Below are positions 35,401-47,868 of a stretch of 64,000 nucleotides of DNA, one piece after another (position 1 is the stretch's first letter; every line of letters begins with the position of its first letter). The translations under genes and the position numbers were made by a program. The notes beneath the pieces are model-generated. The model searched no databases, was not told where the DNA came from, and worked only from the letters and a program-made list of their open reading frames with translations. Source of the stretch: Massospora cicadina (taxonomy: Eukaryota; Entomophthoromycota; Entomophthoromycetes; Entomophthorales; Entomophthoraceae); assembly GCA_022478985.1 (NCBI GenBank), contig JAKSZP010000012.1, forward strand, positions 186,001-250,000, in the 5' to 3' direction.

Positions 35401-36940
35401 AGATTTATTGACGCCAGACATGAATTTCTAGATGTACTTGTGACCATCAAACTTACTCAACCTTACCTCTATGGAACCCACTTCACTATTATAAACCAAC
35501 CAGCCTAGCTTTATAGGTTGCAACTGATGAGAGATTTTGATGATCATTTATCTCATTGGGCGCTAATGCTATAAAGTTTTGATTCACCATACAACATTGT
35601 CCCAGAGCTATACATCAAAACGTGGATGGAATCTCGCATATTCCTGTATCAATGGTGACTGTAGAAAAATATGATCAAAATAAAATTTACTTAGAACGCC
35701 CAAATAATGAAGTTGATAATTTAGTACATTTTGAAACAAGTTTATATATAGTCTTTTGAAAACAGATTGGCATATTTATATTACAAAAAAGTATGTCAAA
35801 AATGTATTTCTAATATCAGAAAATCTCACGCCAATGTCATTCAAGAAAGACATGTTTAGGTGATTCATAGAGCAGTGAAGAAAACAGATTATTAGCTTAG
35901 AAAAAGATACTATTTGGATACCATGTAATTGACTTTCAGAGGTGTTTTGGAATTTGCCTCGCCTGTCAAGGTCATGACATGCTAACCCTAAATATAAACA
36001 TCATGAATTAACTCCTACAGCACGTTCTCATTTAGTGAGTAAAGAAGTTATAGAAATTATTTTATGGCTATACATGGCCTTCATAAAATTATTCTGGCCA
36101 TCAACTAAACAACTAAATATGTAGATGCTACATCTATTTCTTCAGCTACTGCAAAAGCCACTAATATATCATTTTATAAAACAATTTCACTCAGTATGAT
36201 ATTCTTGTATTTTGCTTTTGGATAATGGGCTGAATTTACTTCTAATATGGTACAGGAGTTAGCAGCCATATATTGAACCACCCAATTGTTTAGATCCTAA
36301 CTAACCTTCCAAAAACTTACTGTGTTAAAAGTGATTGGTCTTCTTGAAATGATTAAAAAACGAGCATCTCTGTTCACATAGATTTGTAATAAACATTTGC
36401 CAGTGCGTTACTTGCTCATCATGGCAATAACATATTTTAAGATGTCCCTATCCAAGCTTTATATGGGTAAAGATCACTAATGTGTTTTAGTATTCAACTA
36501 ATTTTAAATCTTCTACTCATAACAAAAATAAATACTATGCAAGCGTTAGCTGATAGAGTTGTTTTCTTATGCGCTCTTTCTATGCATTCTATAACATAAA
36601 CTACTAGGAAAGAAACTAATTGGTTTTCCAAAAAATAACTATCTTCCATAAGTCAACTAGGTGATCGGTTTTATTTTACAACTATTATCCTGGTAGCCAA
36701 ACCTATAAATTGGCAATAACCTGGCTGGGCTGTATAATGCTATACATTGAAGAAGACCTTAGTATATAATAGCTGAAAATCAACAATAAGCCTTAGTTAA
36801 ATGTGTTTATAAGCGGTTCCTGCATAAGTATCACTTGTTGTCATCCTGGCAGTTTCTAACTTTTCTGGTGCTTTTTTAACAGGTTTTGACAATTTAGCAG
36901 CAACAGGAGTATTAAAACTCGCAACTGCTGTTTTATTAAT
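32458..36940 (+). pseudogene. Very decayed plus-strand gypsy pol (Gypsy-6)
   Basis: The opposite strand to its neighbours. RT: near 33760-33840 the frame reads AMDLACGYRQIVLTPEDQYK, matching the Gypsy-4 RT box AMDLASGYWQMDLSPEDHEK. Near 33970-34000 the catalytic box reads YLID instead of YLDD. Thumb/connection near 34120-34330. Integrase linker and zinc-binding part 35600-36000 (HQNVDGISHIP, then CFGICLACQGHD, the second half of the HHCC finger). The last part to ~36900 is guessed from position. Stops occur every few dozen codons. It is older than the two solo LTRs and carries the micro-insertion at 33931. Confidence 0.72.
33916..33971. repeat. Micro-insertion with 15-bp direct repeats (copy 1)
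   Basis: TATATAAAGTATTAT at 33916-33930 is repeated exactly at 33957-33971. Between them lie 26 nt, TTTTTAGTACTAGATGGTCCCA plus TATA (core given in two parts: TTTTTAGTACTAG, ATGGTCCCA). Nearly the same core, also between perfect 15-bp repeats, occurs at 62748-62801. It looks like a very short retroposed 3' end on the minus strand (ending in AAAAA). Confidence 0.75.
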
Positions 36941-36960
36941 GGGGTATTTTTAGTACTAGT

Positions 36961-37583
36961 TGTGGAATATATATGAAATTTAGATACCAAAAAAGAAGGG
37001 GGTTTGAGTATATATAGGTTTATTAATCAGAATTGGATGGTAAAAAGTGAACCCCCTTAAAACCTCACTACTTAGTAATTAAAGCCATTTGAGGCTTGAA
37101 GTGAGTAAAGTGAGAAAGTCATTACTAGCTGGCCATTTATGAATTAGGTAATATGGGCTTTCACCTATTGAAACTCTTGAGACTCACCTCAATTCAAGGT
37201 GAGGGCCATTGATGGGTTGATAGCTGGCTAGATGAACCCGTGGGGCAAGGTTTTAATATACTTTAACCAATTATAGGGTGAGAAAATAAATTTACCTGAT
37301 GGGACCCCTCAAGAGCTATAAAAGGGTCCAGTCTCTGTAAAGGAGTTTTAACTAAATCATTTTTGATGGGGAGGGACCTCCAAATAGCTCCCCTGATTCT
37401 GCTGCAAATTCAGTGTAACCCTATTCCTAGCCATAGGCCTATTTATCCAGAGAATGGGGGAAATAGTATTACCCCACTTTGAGGGGTTTCACTGAGAATT
37501 GACTAGGGTTTTTGGCCAATATTATACTTATTTGCAATAAAAATACTTTTATTACAATTGTGGACAGGTAATTGTCTGACACA
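36961..37583 (-). repeat. Solo LTR, divergent Gypsy-4-like family
   Basis: Plus strand TGTGGAATATATATG... to TTGTCTGACACA. Parts align with the Gypsy-4 LTR: CTATAAAAGGGTCC, TTTTTGGCCAATATT and the minus-strand start TGTCAGACAATTACC (TGTAAGACATTTGCC in Gypsy-4). Flanks CTAGT and CTATC agree at only three of five positions. Orientation is by this alignment. It sits at the end of the plus-strand pol remnant but is oriented the opposite way, so it is an independent insertion. Confidence 0.68.
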
Positions 37584-39770
37584 CTATCTAGGAAAGTTCT
37601 TGGGTAATTTGTTATTAAAGTAAATTAGCAGCCATAGGGATTGATTTGAACCTGACTATACAAATTAAGTTACTTCCAAAGATAAGATTATGATTTAGAT
37701 GTTTTAATTAAATCTTAGCTTTTCCTAAAAACACTTCAGAATGTATCAAAGAATTTCCTGTCAAATGACTTAGAAGAAAGCAATTGCTTCTTCAGATACT
37801 AGCACAATAGTGATAGATTTTCCTAGATGGCTTTCTTTCCTTATATATTTGAAAGATAACACAAATGTCTATATGCTATATGATGATTAAGATAAATTGT
37901 TCTAACTAAATTTAGAACTTCTCACAGTTTAAGTTCCGGTGCATCATTGAGTGGCTACTTAGCCTAAAGAATTTATTGGTTTTAACAAAAATGGATTTCC
38001 CAATCATAACAACTTATTTTTCTACCAATTAATCCTTTCACAAGAGTTTTATATAAATTTTTCCTTACCCTTATTTAAGCTTATTCATTACACCGTATCC
38101 AATGGAAAGACTGTCTCATTTTAACTTTGTAGTCTTATGCGTTTTTACTAAATGTGACAAACAAATATAACTAAACAAGAATTTTGCATTCTGGAAGTAC
38201 AAATCTTCTTTTATATTAAAAATACAATGACCTGTGTTTATAAGCACCTTATTTTGCTATGGTGAACTATTAACCAGAAAATTGCTGCGCCTATTAATTA
38301 CATTGAAGGTCAGTTCAACCTTAGGTCTCAAAGTAGTGACATTCTTGTAGAATCAGTATACCAGCCTGATGAAAATTTTTCCGCTATTTATTTAGTTTGT
38401 TACTTAACGTGAGGGATGATAAATCTAATTGAGGCAATATAGTTTATCAAATGGCTCAGCTATATCCTCACATTCACGACTTAAATTTGTCTATTTGAAC
38501 CTTTTTTTCTAGTTTATGCTCTTTGTGAACCAATAATGGCATCTACTTTTTTACACTGTAAAATTTAAGCCATTTTTCTTGAACTAAGTCATTCTGACTT
38601 TGTTTATAATATCTTTGTTTTTGGCTTTACTCAGCTACTATTTAAGTTTTTAATCAGGCCGCTTTTTTCCAAATATTTTTCCCTCTCTTTAAATATTCTA
38701 AATGTTTTGAGGTCATCTGATTTGTCAATCATTCGATGAAACATCAAAAAAGCGGCAGAACTACTCTGAATTCTTCTTGTATTGATTCAACTTATTGGAT
38801 AAAGTAAAACTTTGAGAAAATTATTAGCTTCAGTATCAATAATGTAAATTTACATAGATCTTATTCCTTCTTCAGAATATCTGAAAATAAATTGCATTAA
38901 ATTAAACTAATGGTAAAGATCAAAGCTGAGATATTTTTTATACTTTTCATCTACTATTCATAGGAAATAATAGTATAAAATTCAATAAATAAATCTACAT
39001 TATAAGTTTAGACATTTATTTGCTCATGAAAGCTGATTTGATGCGCTAATCTCCTGTCTCTGAAGGCAAAACCATTTTGTTTTTAACTCTATCTCTGTCT
39101 CTAAGATTTATGTTCAGTGTTGGAAATAAATCTTCTAATAATCAGACACTAGAGTTGTAGCATAACTTACTCATTTACTGGGTAAATCTTACTTAAAAAA
39201 AATTAACTTTGGGCTCTCTTATTCAACTAAGCCACCAGTTGGTTTATATAATCAGAAGCTTCATGTGGACGCTTCCTTTTACATTAAAAAGGCACTATTT
39301 TTGTAAGTTTGTAAAAGTCATTTAAGCATAGAGTTAATTGTATCTCTGTTTATATATTTCAACTAAAGCCTAATAATTTCTGTGTTTTGCCAAGATATGC
39401 ATAACTTAGAATATTGAAAGATGGATCTAAGACAAATTAAAAATATTTATTGCTTTAATTTGATGCGTTTTATCAATTAATTAATTATTGAATTAAATTT
39501 AGGCCATAAAGTTCTCAGGCCAATGTAAATTTTAAAAAGTTTTTACTAATTGATTTTATTATAACTTTAGTATTAAGGCAAAAACAACAATACAATTCCA
39601 TATCTACTTGTTTTTTGCGCTGTAGTTTAAACCTTTTACAACTAGAAGTTGCCAATTATAAAGGCTGGTTAAATTTTTTACTAACAATCTTCAATTATAA
39701 ATTTAATAAGTTATTATAGTTGAGGTAATTCTTCAATACTTAGACTCCATTTGTACTAGTAATTGTGTTG
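37584..39770. other. AT-rich stretch, nothing recognised
   Basis: No ORF above 60 codons, no LTR pair, no tRNA-like fold. A few plus-strand phrases (near 39230, 37920) could be the remains of a pol gene, but they are too short to support. Confidence 0.4.
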
Positions 39771-39788
39771 CAAACTGCCTTTCTTGTT
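39771..39788. repeat. Left target-site duplication of LINE C (18 bp)
   Basis: CAAACTGCCTTTCTTGTT, exactly repeated at 45067-45084. Confidence 0.94.
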
Positions 39789-39844
39789 TAATTTAATCTA
39801 ATGTGGGGAAGGCCAACCATGGGACAGACACTTTCAAATATGAC

Positions 39845-42800
39845 TCAGAAGAGACAAAACTTAGTACCAGGGAAGGCACCCCAGAGAAGCGATGCTATCT
39901 CTTGTTGCCAGGGGGAACGCCACTTATGGGGAGGGGGAGGGAACGTGTGAAGGGGCCGTAGCCACAATTGAACACGTGTGGAGGAAGGGGTCTGATTTGA
40001 TGAACCAGACTGGGAACCAGGATGAGACCAGCTGTCAGCGACGCGGTGGGAGGTATCCAAACATCCACACTTGAAAGTGGTCCACCAAATGAGACCTGAA
40101 TCTGTATACAGCTTCTGGGAGAGTGGGGGTGGAGCCTGCGATGGCATCTAAGACAATCGTGTGGATGGTCCACATGGCGATTGCAACCACCAAAGCATGG
40201 AGGGAAGGTGGAAGGGAGGAGGCCATTGATAGAGCAAACATATCTCTTGACAGACTGAAGGGATGCGTTTGATCCTGGCCCAGCAGACGTTGAACTTCGC
40301 GCCATATCACTTTAGAGGTAGGACACTTCTCCTGGCGGTGGAACAGCGTTCCATACTGGCCACACACGACACAGGATGAGTGTAAAGCGTTAGAGCGTCC
40401 AGCTGTATGATACACCCGCCTCAGGCAGCGCCACACATGGGAGCGGACTTTAGGCTGCAACAGAGGATGGTGTGCGTATTTCTATATAGTTTTTTGGGTC
40501 TCAAAAGAGTAAGGGATGTCCATTATGTCCAGGTAGTCCACCCTGGATAGGACATGGGGCCGTGTGGGGATCACGCCATCTTGGATGGGTAGCCCCTGTA
40601 CCTCTTGTGTGAACTGAGGAGAGGGGCGGCTTCTCTGGGCTGTGTGTCCACTAATACAAACTCTCCACTCAGCGCTCCGCATGGAGAGGAGGATTCATTT
40701 GTAGTGGGTTTTAGTCCCGTGAGGGCCTGTGGCTGATGGGTGTGAAGCGAGTTATTTCATCAGGGAGTGGGGGTTCAATGGGTTGTTGAGGCCCAAGGCT
40801 CAGGAGAAGTTGGAGCGGGCCACGTGGGACCAGTGTTGGGAGGTGAGCATAGGGGCGGTGACAGCTGCTATCCAGGTACCCAAGATCTTGGCCGCATGGG
40901 CTCTGAAGTCGAGCAGACCCATGCCACCATGATGATGAGGACCAAACATGACCTCTAGCTGTACTGGTGGAGGGCGGCCTGACCAAAGCCATCCTTGCAG
41001 CAGGGCATACAAGGATTTGAAGAAGCTTGGGGAGAAGGGGATGGCGTGGGCTCCAAAATGAACTTTGGAGAGGAGCATAGAGTTGGCTAAAACAACCCTG
41101 CCAGTAAGGGAGGTAGGGTGGGCTCTGAGAGAGGCGATTCGCTTTGTCATATTGTCCAGAATATGGCTCTCCATTACTGCTGACGCGTATCTGCATGCCT
41201 CCATCCACATGCCCAGATGGCATACCGGTCCTATGGTAGGGCGTGTCACGAAGGGGAGCACCAGTGGGGTGGTGTGTGTTGAGCTGGTAGGGCGAGGATT
41301 TGGGCGAGCAGATGGGCTGGGTTGGGAACTAATTGCTGGGGCCCAGCAGTTCTGAGACTGACCAAGGAGGATGATTTCAGTTTTGGAAGCGTTCAGTGCC
41401 GCGTTACTTACCTGGGAATACTCCTGGATGAGAGCTTCAAGCGCGCGTGCATCTTGAATATTAGACACCCCAACCACACAATCATCTGTGAATGCCATCA
41501 TCTTGACTGGGGCTTGTCCCTGGCACATGGACCCCAGTGAGTTGGGCATTCACATTTCGCAGTAGTGGGTCAAGGATGAAGCTGTATAAGAGTGGGCTGA
41601 GGGAGTCTCCTTGTTGCAAGCCCCTTTGAGGGCGGACTACTTCCATTAGGAAGCCAGGGCCACGTACTGCCATTGTTGCAGATTCCGTGAGCAGCATCAC
41701 CCAGTTGATGAAGCGAGGGGGTAAGCGGAATTGATGGAGGCAGGCCCTGAGGTATTCCCAGTTTACTCTATCATAGGCCTTCTGTTGGTCCAAGAATACA
41801 AGTGCCCCAGAGGCTGTGGACTGACATAAATTAGCCACAGAGTGCACGTTATCCCAAATCAACCTTTTGGGTATAAAGCCAAATTGCTCTGGGGAGATGG
41901 TGGCAGATGCTATAATCCCTAAACTGTTAGCCATGATTTTTGTTATAATTTTTGTGTCCATGTTGGTTAAAGAAATGGGGCGCCAGTTGGCTAAGTCTAG
42001 CTTATTACCTTTCTTGAAAAGTGTGACAGTAAAGGCCTCATGTCCTCCTGGTAGGAGGCGCATATCCAACAGGCTCTGGTTAAGCGAAGCGAGAAGCAGT
42101 GGGATATATATTTGAAGTATTTTTTGTAGAATTCATATGGGATGCCATCTGCGTCTGGGCATTTCCAGTTAGGTGCAACGCGGATGGCTGTCCATAATTC
42201 ATTCAGAGTAATTAATTTCATTATTTCTGGGTATCAAGAAATGGTGCAGATGTGGACTCAGTCAAGAAATTCTGCCATTTCAGCCAGCTTAATTGGATCA
42301 GATCAGTATAACTCGGTGTAATACTTCTGTGTTTCAATTGCCACTTCTGGCTGGTGTATCCGCGATGGAATCATCCAGTCTTCGCACCTGTGTGCAGGCC
42401 ATGCTCTGGCATGGTGCAAAAAAAATTTAAAAAGATATGCGGTGCACTTGTCACCCTTTGTGATGCGTTTGGCCCTGTATTAGACACAAACCCAATGTTT
42501 GTGTTGCCTTTTGAGTGCGTTGAGGTGGGCGGCTGCTTCTGCCCACTTCCAGCCCCATGCAGGGCTGTATCCTGTAGCGGGGATATTGGACTCCAGGTGT
42601 GCCAATTCTGCCAGAGTGCGCGAAATGATTGCTGATGTAGCTCGAGAGCATCTGGAGGAGAGGTGGTAAGAGTGGCGGATGGTATCCTCTTTGAAGGTTG
42701 CCCATGTGGAGATGGGGTCCGCGCAAAATGGTGTTACAAACTCTTTTGCCAAAGTTGCTTCTTCCACCCAAGTGGAAAATCCTGGCGACGCAAGTTTGGG

Positions 42801-43552
42801 GGGGGTGGAGCTTGCACCAATGTGGGGCCCTGGCCACTATGGTGGGTAGGTGGTAGGTTATCAAGACCAGTTGGTGGTCAGAGAATTCCATTTTTGTAGT
42901 TTTGAAGTGGGAGATGTGGGGTTAGAATTTCGCCGGCATTAGGATAAGGTTGATGCGGGTCATGGACCTTAATTGGCCGTTGTGGACGTGGGGGCGCGTC
43001 AAGTTTTTGAGCAGTGGGGCATGTCGCAGCAGCGCATCCATTAACCCAAGGGTGGCCTTTAGAACGCGCAGTTCTAAATGACCCTGGGGGGCGTGGGGTG
43101 ATGAAGGCCACCGGTCCATTGGTGTGTTTAGCCAACAGTTCATGTCACCAACTAGGAAAGAATCAGGAGGTAGCAGGAGAGATTTGACCAACGAGAAAAA
43201 TTCCTGATGCTCGTGTGCACCATTTGGGGCATAGATGTTGACGATTGTGTGCACTATGTCAGCCCATAAGAAAGTGACAATGAGAACTCTGCCATTTAGG
43301 AAAAAAATGACAATAAAATTTGAAGAGGTTGTTTCTCTGAACTAGCACCCCACAGTGCTCTGACCAAAAGGATAGGGATGGTAGGAGCATGGATTCCCAA
43401 ACCTCCTCTGAACCTCGTGAACAGTGGGACTCCTGGATGGCCAGGATATCCACGGGTAATTTTTGTTGTAAAAAACTCAATTTCCTAGCCCAGGATGGCG
43501 AAGCCTTGAGTCCGGCGATATTCAAAATCCCTAAAGTGAAGGTTTCCCCCAT
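39845..43552 (-). pseudogene. LINE ORF2 (endonuclease, RT, zinc-finger end), copy C
   Basis: Begins MGETFTLGILNIAGLKASPS at 43552. Endonuclease in two frames (43259-43552, 42922-43254) with ILAIQESH, NIYAPN and GDMNCWL, here with the expected Gly-Asp-x-Asn, and SDHQLV near 42870. RT 41482-42069 (LANWRPISLTN, ISPEQFGFIPKR, FLDQQKAYDRVNW, LQQGDSLSPLLY) continues in another frame at 40800-41549. The catalytic box there reads FTDD instead of FADD. C-terminal domain 40035-40460 with CVVCGQ...FHRQEKC, then the end LLWGAFPGTKFCLF with the natural stop at 39845. About five frame breaks in all. Confidence 0.92.
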
Positions 43553-43558
43553 TGCACC

Positions 43559-44990
43559 TTAGGTGCGAGGGGGTGGGCACCCAGGCCCACTAGCCTCCTC
43601 TAGATCCCCACGGTCCTTCATGGCTGTGCAGGTGTTAGCAGCAGCACTATTAAGATTTTTGTTAATTTTTGCGGAAAGAGTTGCATTGGCTTTAGCCTTT
43701 GCTTTTTGTTTCCCTGACGTTGAACAAATTTTTTGCGGTGCAGATGAGTTTGGTGCACCAATGAGTGGGTCAAAAAAATTTTCAGTTGGGATGGGCCTCA
43801 AGTCGGTTTCAACTGGAGCTTGGGTGCAATGATTTGGTGAGATCGAGTCCCCCATTGGATCCTTAGATTGAGTGGCACAATTGGCATAGGCTTCCCAATC
43901 TGATTGGTTGATGGATTCCCGAGTTGCTTCCACCACGAAGGTTTCAATGTCCTCCTGAAGTTGGGAGTGTGGGATAGCGGTGGTGGCTTTGGCCGCTTCC
44001 TTGGCCGCTGCCCTGTGGGCCTGCTTGGCCTTCTTCCACTCTTGCGGGGAGATGGGCTTTACCAGTAGGTAGCAGCCTTGTGCTCCCCACAGGAAAGCCT
44101 CTTTGATGCTTACAGTTGGTTCATAGTGCGCCTCTCTGCTGGCCATGGCCGCTGAGGGGTGCTCTTGGAATGTGACGCCCTCCTTGGTGGGGCATGCGTG
44201 CGCCTTATGGCCAAATGCATCACAGTGGGTGCAGATGGGGGGCGCGCTGTCCACGGTCACCCAGAATGGGTGGGTGGTATGCCCTTCAATATTAATAAAA
44301 GTGGAGTGCAGGATCTAGGTTAGGTCCTTCATGATCTCCTCGGTTGGGGTCAGAACTGCGATGGCTTTGCTGGTGCACAGGTGTGGCATCAGCATGAAGC
44401 GTTGCATTTTGAAAGATTGTATTTCGCCATATACAGCGAGACCATCTTTCAGGTGTTGTTCCAAAATGTCACGTTTTACCATAGTAGGCAAAAAGTCAAA
44501 CGTGAGGGAAATTTAGTTTGATTTCGTCCATCTGGTGCATTTGGTTTTTATAACCCATTGCCCTTCAGGGAGGTTGACCACTATGCGCACTGCAGCAGCC
44601 TCATCTGCTGCCTCTCTGTTTTCAAAACCTAAGTCCAGCCAACCGCGTGACATGGAGTGAGGTGCAATGTACACCGCAGTTGGGAAAAAGGTGTACACAT
44701 CTTCACAAAATTTTTCCCATAAAGCTGTTTGTTGGATGTCCAGAAACACACAGACTCTATATTCTACTGATGAAAATGGCTGGGAGTGCGGCGTGTTGAT
44801 GTACTGGTTGCATCGTGCTTGTCAAGCGAGGATTTCTGGGAAATAGTGACCGCCAGTTTTTAAAAAAAATTCTATTCCGCTGGTTTCTCTGGGGCGTTTT
44901 TGAATGTTGGAGGCCGCGGGCCTTCCACCTGCTCCTCTTACCTTACTTGCCCAACTGCTCCCTGACATGGGCGCAGACTAATCTCCTCTG
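43559..44990 (-). pseudogene. LINE ORF1 (CCHC, RNA-binding), copy C
   Basis: The C-terminal 233 codons (43559-44260) start just before the knuckle CTHCDAFGHKAHAC and run through the Ala/Lys-rich tail to the natural TAA at 43559-43561. Then 6 nt separate it from the ORF2 ATG (TAAGGTGCAATG), a spacing suited to reinitiation after termination. The N-terminal pieces include 44513-44749 (FCEDVYTFFPTAVYIAPHS, DEAAAVRIVVNLP). TGG-to-TAG type and frameshift breaks separate the parts. The start codon is unclear, since the copy-B ATG is not conserved here. Confidence 0.87.
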
Positions 44991-45028
44991 TGAGATTATC
45001 AAACTAGATTCAGACTTGAATTGAATAG

Positions 45029-45048
45029 GTTGCAAAAGTGATTGCAAC
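45029..45048 (-). other. 5'-terminal hairpin of LINE copy C
   Basis: GTTGCAA TCACTT TTGCAAC on the minus strand, 7-bp stem, at the same position as in copies A and B. Confidence 0.7.
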
Positions 45049-45066
45049 AAGAAAGAAAAGTTTATC

Positions 45067-45084
45067 CAAACTGCCTTTCTTGTT
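45067..45084. repeat. Right target-site duplication of LINE C
   Basis: Exact repeat of 39771-39788. Confidence 0.94.
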
Positions 45085-45469
45085 GGTATTCCTATAGTAA
45101 TTACGTTGTGTGAAGTTTGACCTGACTTCTTTATTGGATGCATAAGCAGCTACTCCCTGAAGTGGTAAAAAAGTAAGAAATCTGATATCACTCAACTAAT
45201 TTTATAATTAAAAAATGGCACTAGCTTTAGTAATGATATTTAAAAAACTTGTATGGATTTATAGGTTTAAATTCAGGTGTTATATTGGCAATATGATAGT
45301 TTAGATGAGTTGCAATACAAGTACCTCTACTTTATTTGGGGTAATCCGACCAGATGACAGATGTTACCGATGCTTGAAAGAGTAAAAAACAAAAAATCAA
45401 AAGTTTGTAACGAGACAAATGGATCCACTCAAACTGACATTTAAAATTAAAAGTAAGCTAAATAAGTAG

Positions 45470-46752
45470 GAAGCGGTAAACTGCTACACAAAAAGTTGGA
45501 AGGGGAGGAGGGATTAGGTGGCTTTTCTTTGCCATTGTGAGGACATAGAAGATGGTATAGTACAAGGCAGATAGCAAAGGCGTGGGGGCATCCACAGTAT
45601 GCAGTTCTATGTTGTTTAATTGGAGGATTAAAATTTTTTCCAAGCAAAGATCCATGATCAACTCAGAAGGTCACGCTCAGCCTAGAGCTAGCCTCATGGA
45701 GGGTGATATTTAGTGTAAGGTTTTTACTAGTGATTCTGGATTTGGGGCCAAATTAGTGATGCAGCGACATTTTTAATTGATTTTTTCGTGATGTTGTATA
45801 CCATGGTAGTTTTACGCTTAGTAAGGGTGGGGAAATCAGAAGGGAAGACTGGGGCCAGACAATCTCGATATCTATGACCAACTTTGATAAAGTTTTACAG
45901 AAGGGATGGTATTTATGGAGAATTTCTTCTTTGACTGCAAGCTAGTGGTCTCCTTGGAATGGTTAAGCTTGGGGTTGCGTAGTATAATGACAAGAAGGGA
46001 ATTAGAAATCATAGTCTTTGTTTAAAAAGTACCTATTGAATAGAATTTACTGCAAAAGTATGAGTTCACCATTTTTGGCAACCTCAGCCAATAAGGCCAA
46101 AGGATTATGGTTATATTGAATAGGGTTATATGAATAAGGGTGGTTTTGGTAGGTGAGTTGGATAATGCTTGGGAATGAGTGGTAGTCCAGGCCTGAGATT
46201 AATTGTTGATTCCAAAACAGGTCGGTGATTAAAGTTGAGGGGACGAATGTGAATGGATTTTTCTCATTGGTCCACCAAGCAAGTGCGCAGAGTGGGAGGA
46301 TGCAGCAAGCCACCCCTGTCAGTAGTTTCTAATACATCATTGTAAATGGAGTCAGCGGTGGTAAGGTCATCATTTTGGGTAACAGGGTTTTAGAAAGGTC
46401 TGATTTGTGGCAGATGGGGCAAATCTGTCAATTGTTGTTGACATGAGCCCAAAAAATATGATCTGATGCTACAGCAATGTATTCATGATGGGGTTTTTGG
46501 TTAGCAATTTGACATAATGAGGAGAGATGGTAGCAGTTGTGCGAGAGATAACAAGGTGTTTTTCACTGGAGAGAACTTTGAAAAGAAAAGGTTGGTTCCA
46601 TAGGCTGAAATCCCTGACATTACCCTTCATATAAAAATTGTGGTGGGAGGTGCAAGAGGAGGTTTGCAAATTTTCGCCACCATCATAATATCATTGGGCA
46701 GGCGAGTTTGGGTTGTTGTATAGGTGTATATTATACTAATGGAGTCACTACC
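45470..46752 (-). pseudogene. Half-LINE D4 ORF1, C-terminal part
   Basis: Matches D2 piece by piece. 46469-46752: YTPIQQPKLACP and NLLLHLPPQFLYEG against YKNTPIPTTQTCLP and NLPSHLPLQILYDE in D2. Then PFLFKVLSSEKHLV. Around 46400: HIFWAHVNN followed by ICPICHKSD, a knuckle-like CPIC (D2: FFWAHVD, YPICFALDH). 46047-46313 ends with NHNPLALLAEVAKNGELI (D2: NQNPWALLDEIDKAGGI). 45447-45661: DAPTPLLSALYYTIFY (D2: DAPTPWLSALIHFYNT). Frames change several times. Confidence 0.78.
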
Positions 46753-47866
46753 TGTTTGGATTTTGTCCATATTCCCAGTTGACTAGATTAACAGGGGTCT
46801 CAAGGGGATAATTCCCTATAGCGAATTGAACTAGATATCAGTTGACCCTGATTTTGGGGTAACAATGTTTGGGGGATTTTAGGTAATTCTCAAGGGTCAA
46901 ATCCATCAGGTATCAATCCGTGTGAAAGCTTAAGATCTCATTGGGGCAGAGTTGCCAATGACTTAGGGGAATCTGATACTTATAATGATTGACTATCAGG
47001 TATACCAATTGGGATCAGTCAGGTTTCATCACCGACCAATTCAGATGTAAGGATCAAGTTGCAAGGCGATTGATGCTGCATGCAACTAGAAAATCAATTA
47101 GTTGGTTTGAAACCTGCCTTAATGGTAACAAGTCACAGTACCTAAGCAGGTTGCTTGCCAAATATGGTTGGTTTGCTAGGATTAGAAAAATGTTAGGGAC
47201 ACGTTTTCCTACTTTTTCTGTTTTAGGTCTCAAGGATGTCCAATGACAGAATCCTAGCCAGGATGGGGAAGACCATCGCTTATGAGATGATGATGGGTAA
47301 TTTAATAAAACGGCTGCTGTTCATTGATGAGGTGCCAATCAAGGGTTGGGTGCCAAATTCCCACTATATATTCCCCTAAGAATTCACTTAATAAAAACAA
47401 CACTTCACAGAACAATATTACAAGTAATTAACAGAATCCAAATTGAGTTCTATTATTCTTCAAGAAAAATTATTGCTGTGTGCTTAATTGGATACTCTTT
47501 AGGATAAAGAGTAAGGATCTGAGAGTGGATCAAGAGAATAGAAGCTTAGCTGAATCAGGGATTGCTGATGACTGTGTGTCACCGGGGAAGCCATAAACAA
47601 GGATCTGCGCGTGGATGAAGTTAGGTAGTATAAGGGAATGAATCCTTATTGAGGACATCTTAAGTATTTCAAGGGGAAATACTGGTCAAGCGTTGGACCC
47701 AATACTAGTGCTTTACTCATCTACGTATGATAGTCTTCATACTGATATCAATCAGTTATATATTATTTTCAGACAACGTGGAGAATTGCATAACACTGAA
47801 CCTGTGCAATTAATCAATTTAGGGGTTATCAGCCATGAAAAATCAAGAAGCCCATAAATTTTAACA
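46753..47866 (+). repeat. Gypsy-5 5' LTR (1114 bp)
   Basis: TGTTTGGATTTTGTCC... to ...ATTTTAACA. Matches 52574-53690 end to end, e.g. CCAATTGGGATCAGTCAGG, CAGAATCCTAGCCAGGATGG and GAGGTGCCAATCAAGGGTT. Ends TG...CA. Confidence 0.95.
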
Positions 47867-47868
47867 GT

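Larger units (their letters stand above)
39789..45066 (-). mobile_element. LINE copy C, full length (5.28 kb)
   Basis: Complete minus-strand copy bracketed by an exact 18-bp TSD. Same layout and nearly same length as copy B: hairpin leader at 45029-45048, ORF1 (about 44990-43559), a 6-nt gap, ORF2 (43552-39845), short 3' UTR and the tail at 39789-39835 (CCCATGG, CCCCACATTAGATTAAA). It has the longest surviving RT frames in the window (195 and 249 codons), yet still several frame breaks. It inserted in AT-rich DNA with no recognisable gene. Confidence 0.95.

Noticed and set aside
39221..39300. Possible copia-type RNase H phrase
   Set aside because: A few residues only (THVDASFY-like wording) with no neighbouring RT or integrase; not enough to call.
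40711..41223. 170-codon minus ORF with repeated Pro/Ser/His wording in LINE C
   Set aside because: Alternate frame of the RT thumb region (40800-41549). The true RT frame carries the conserved motifs.
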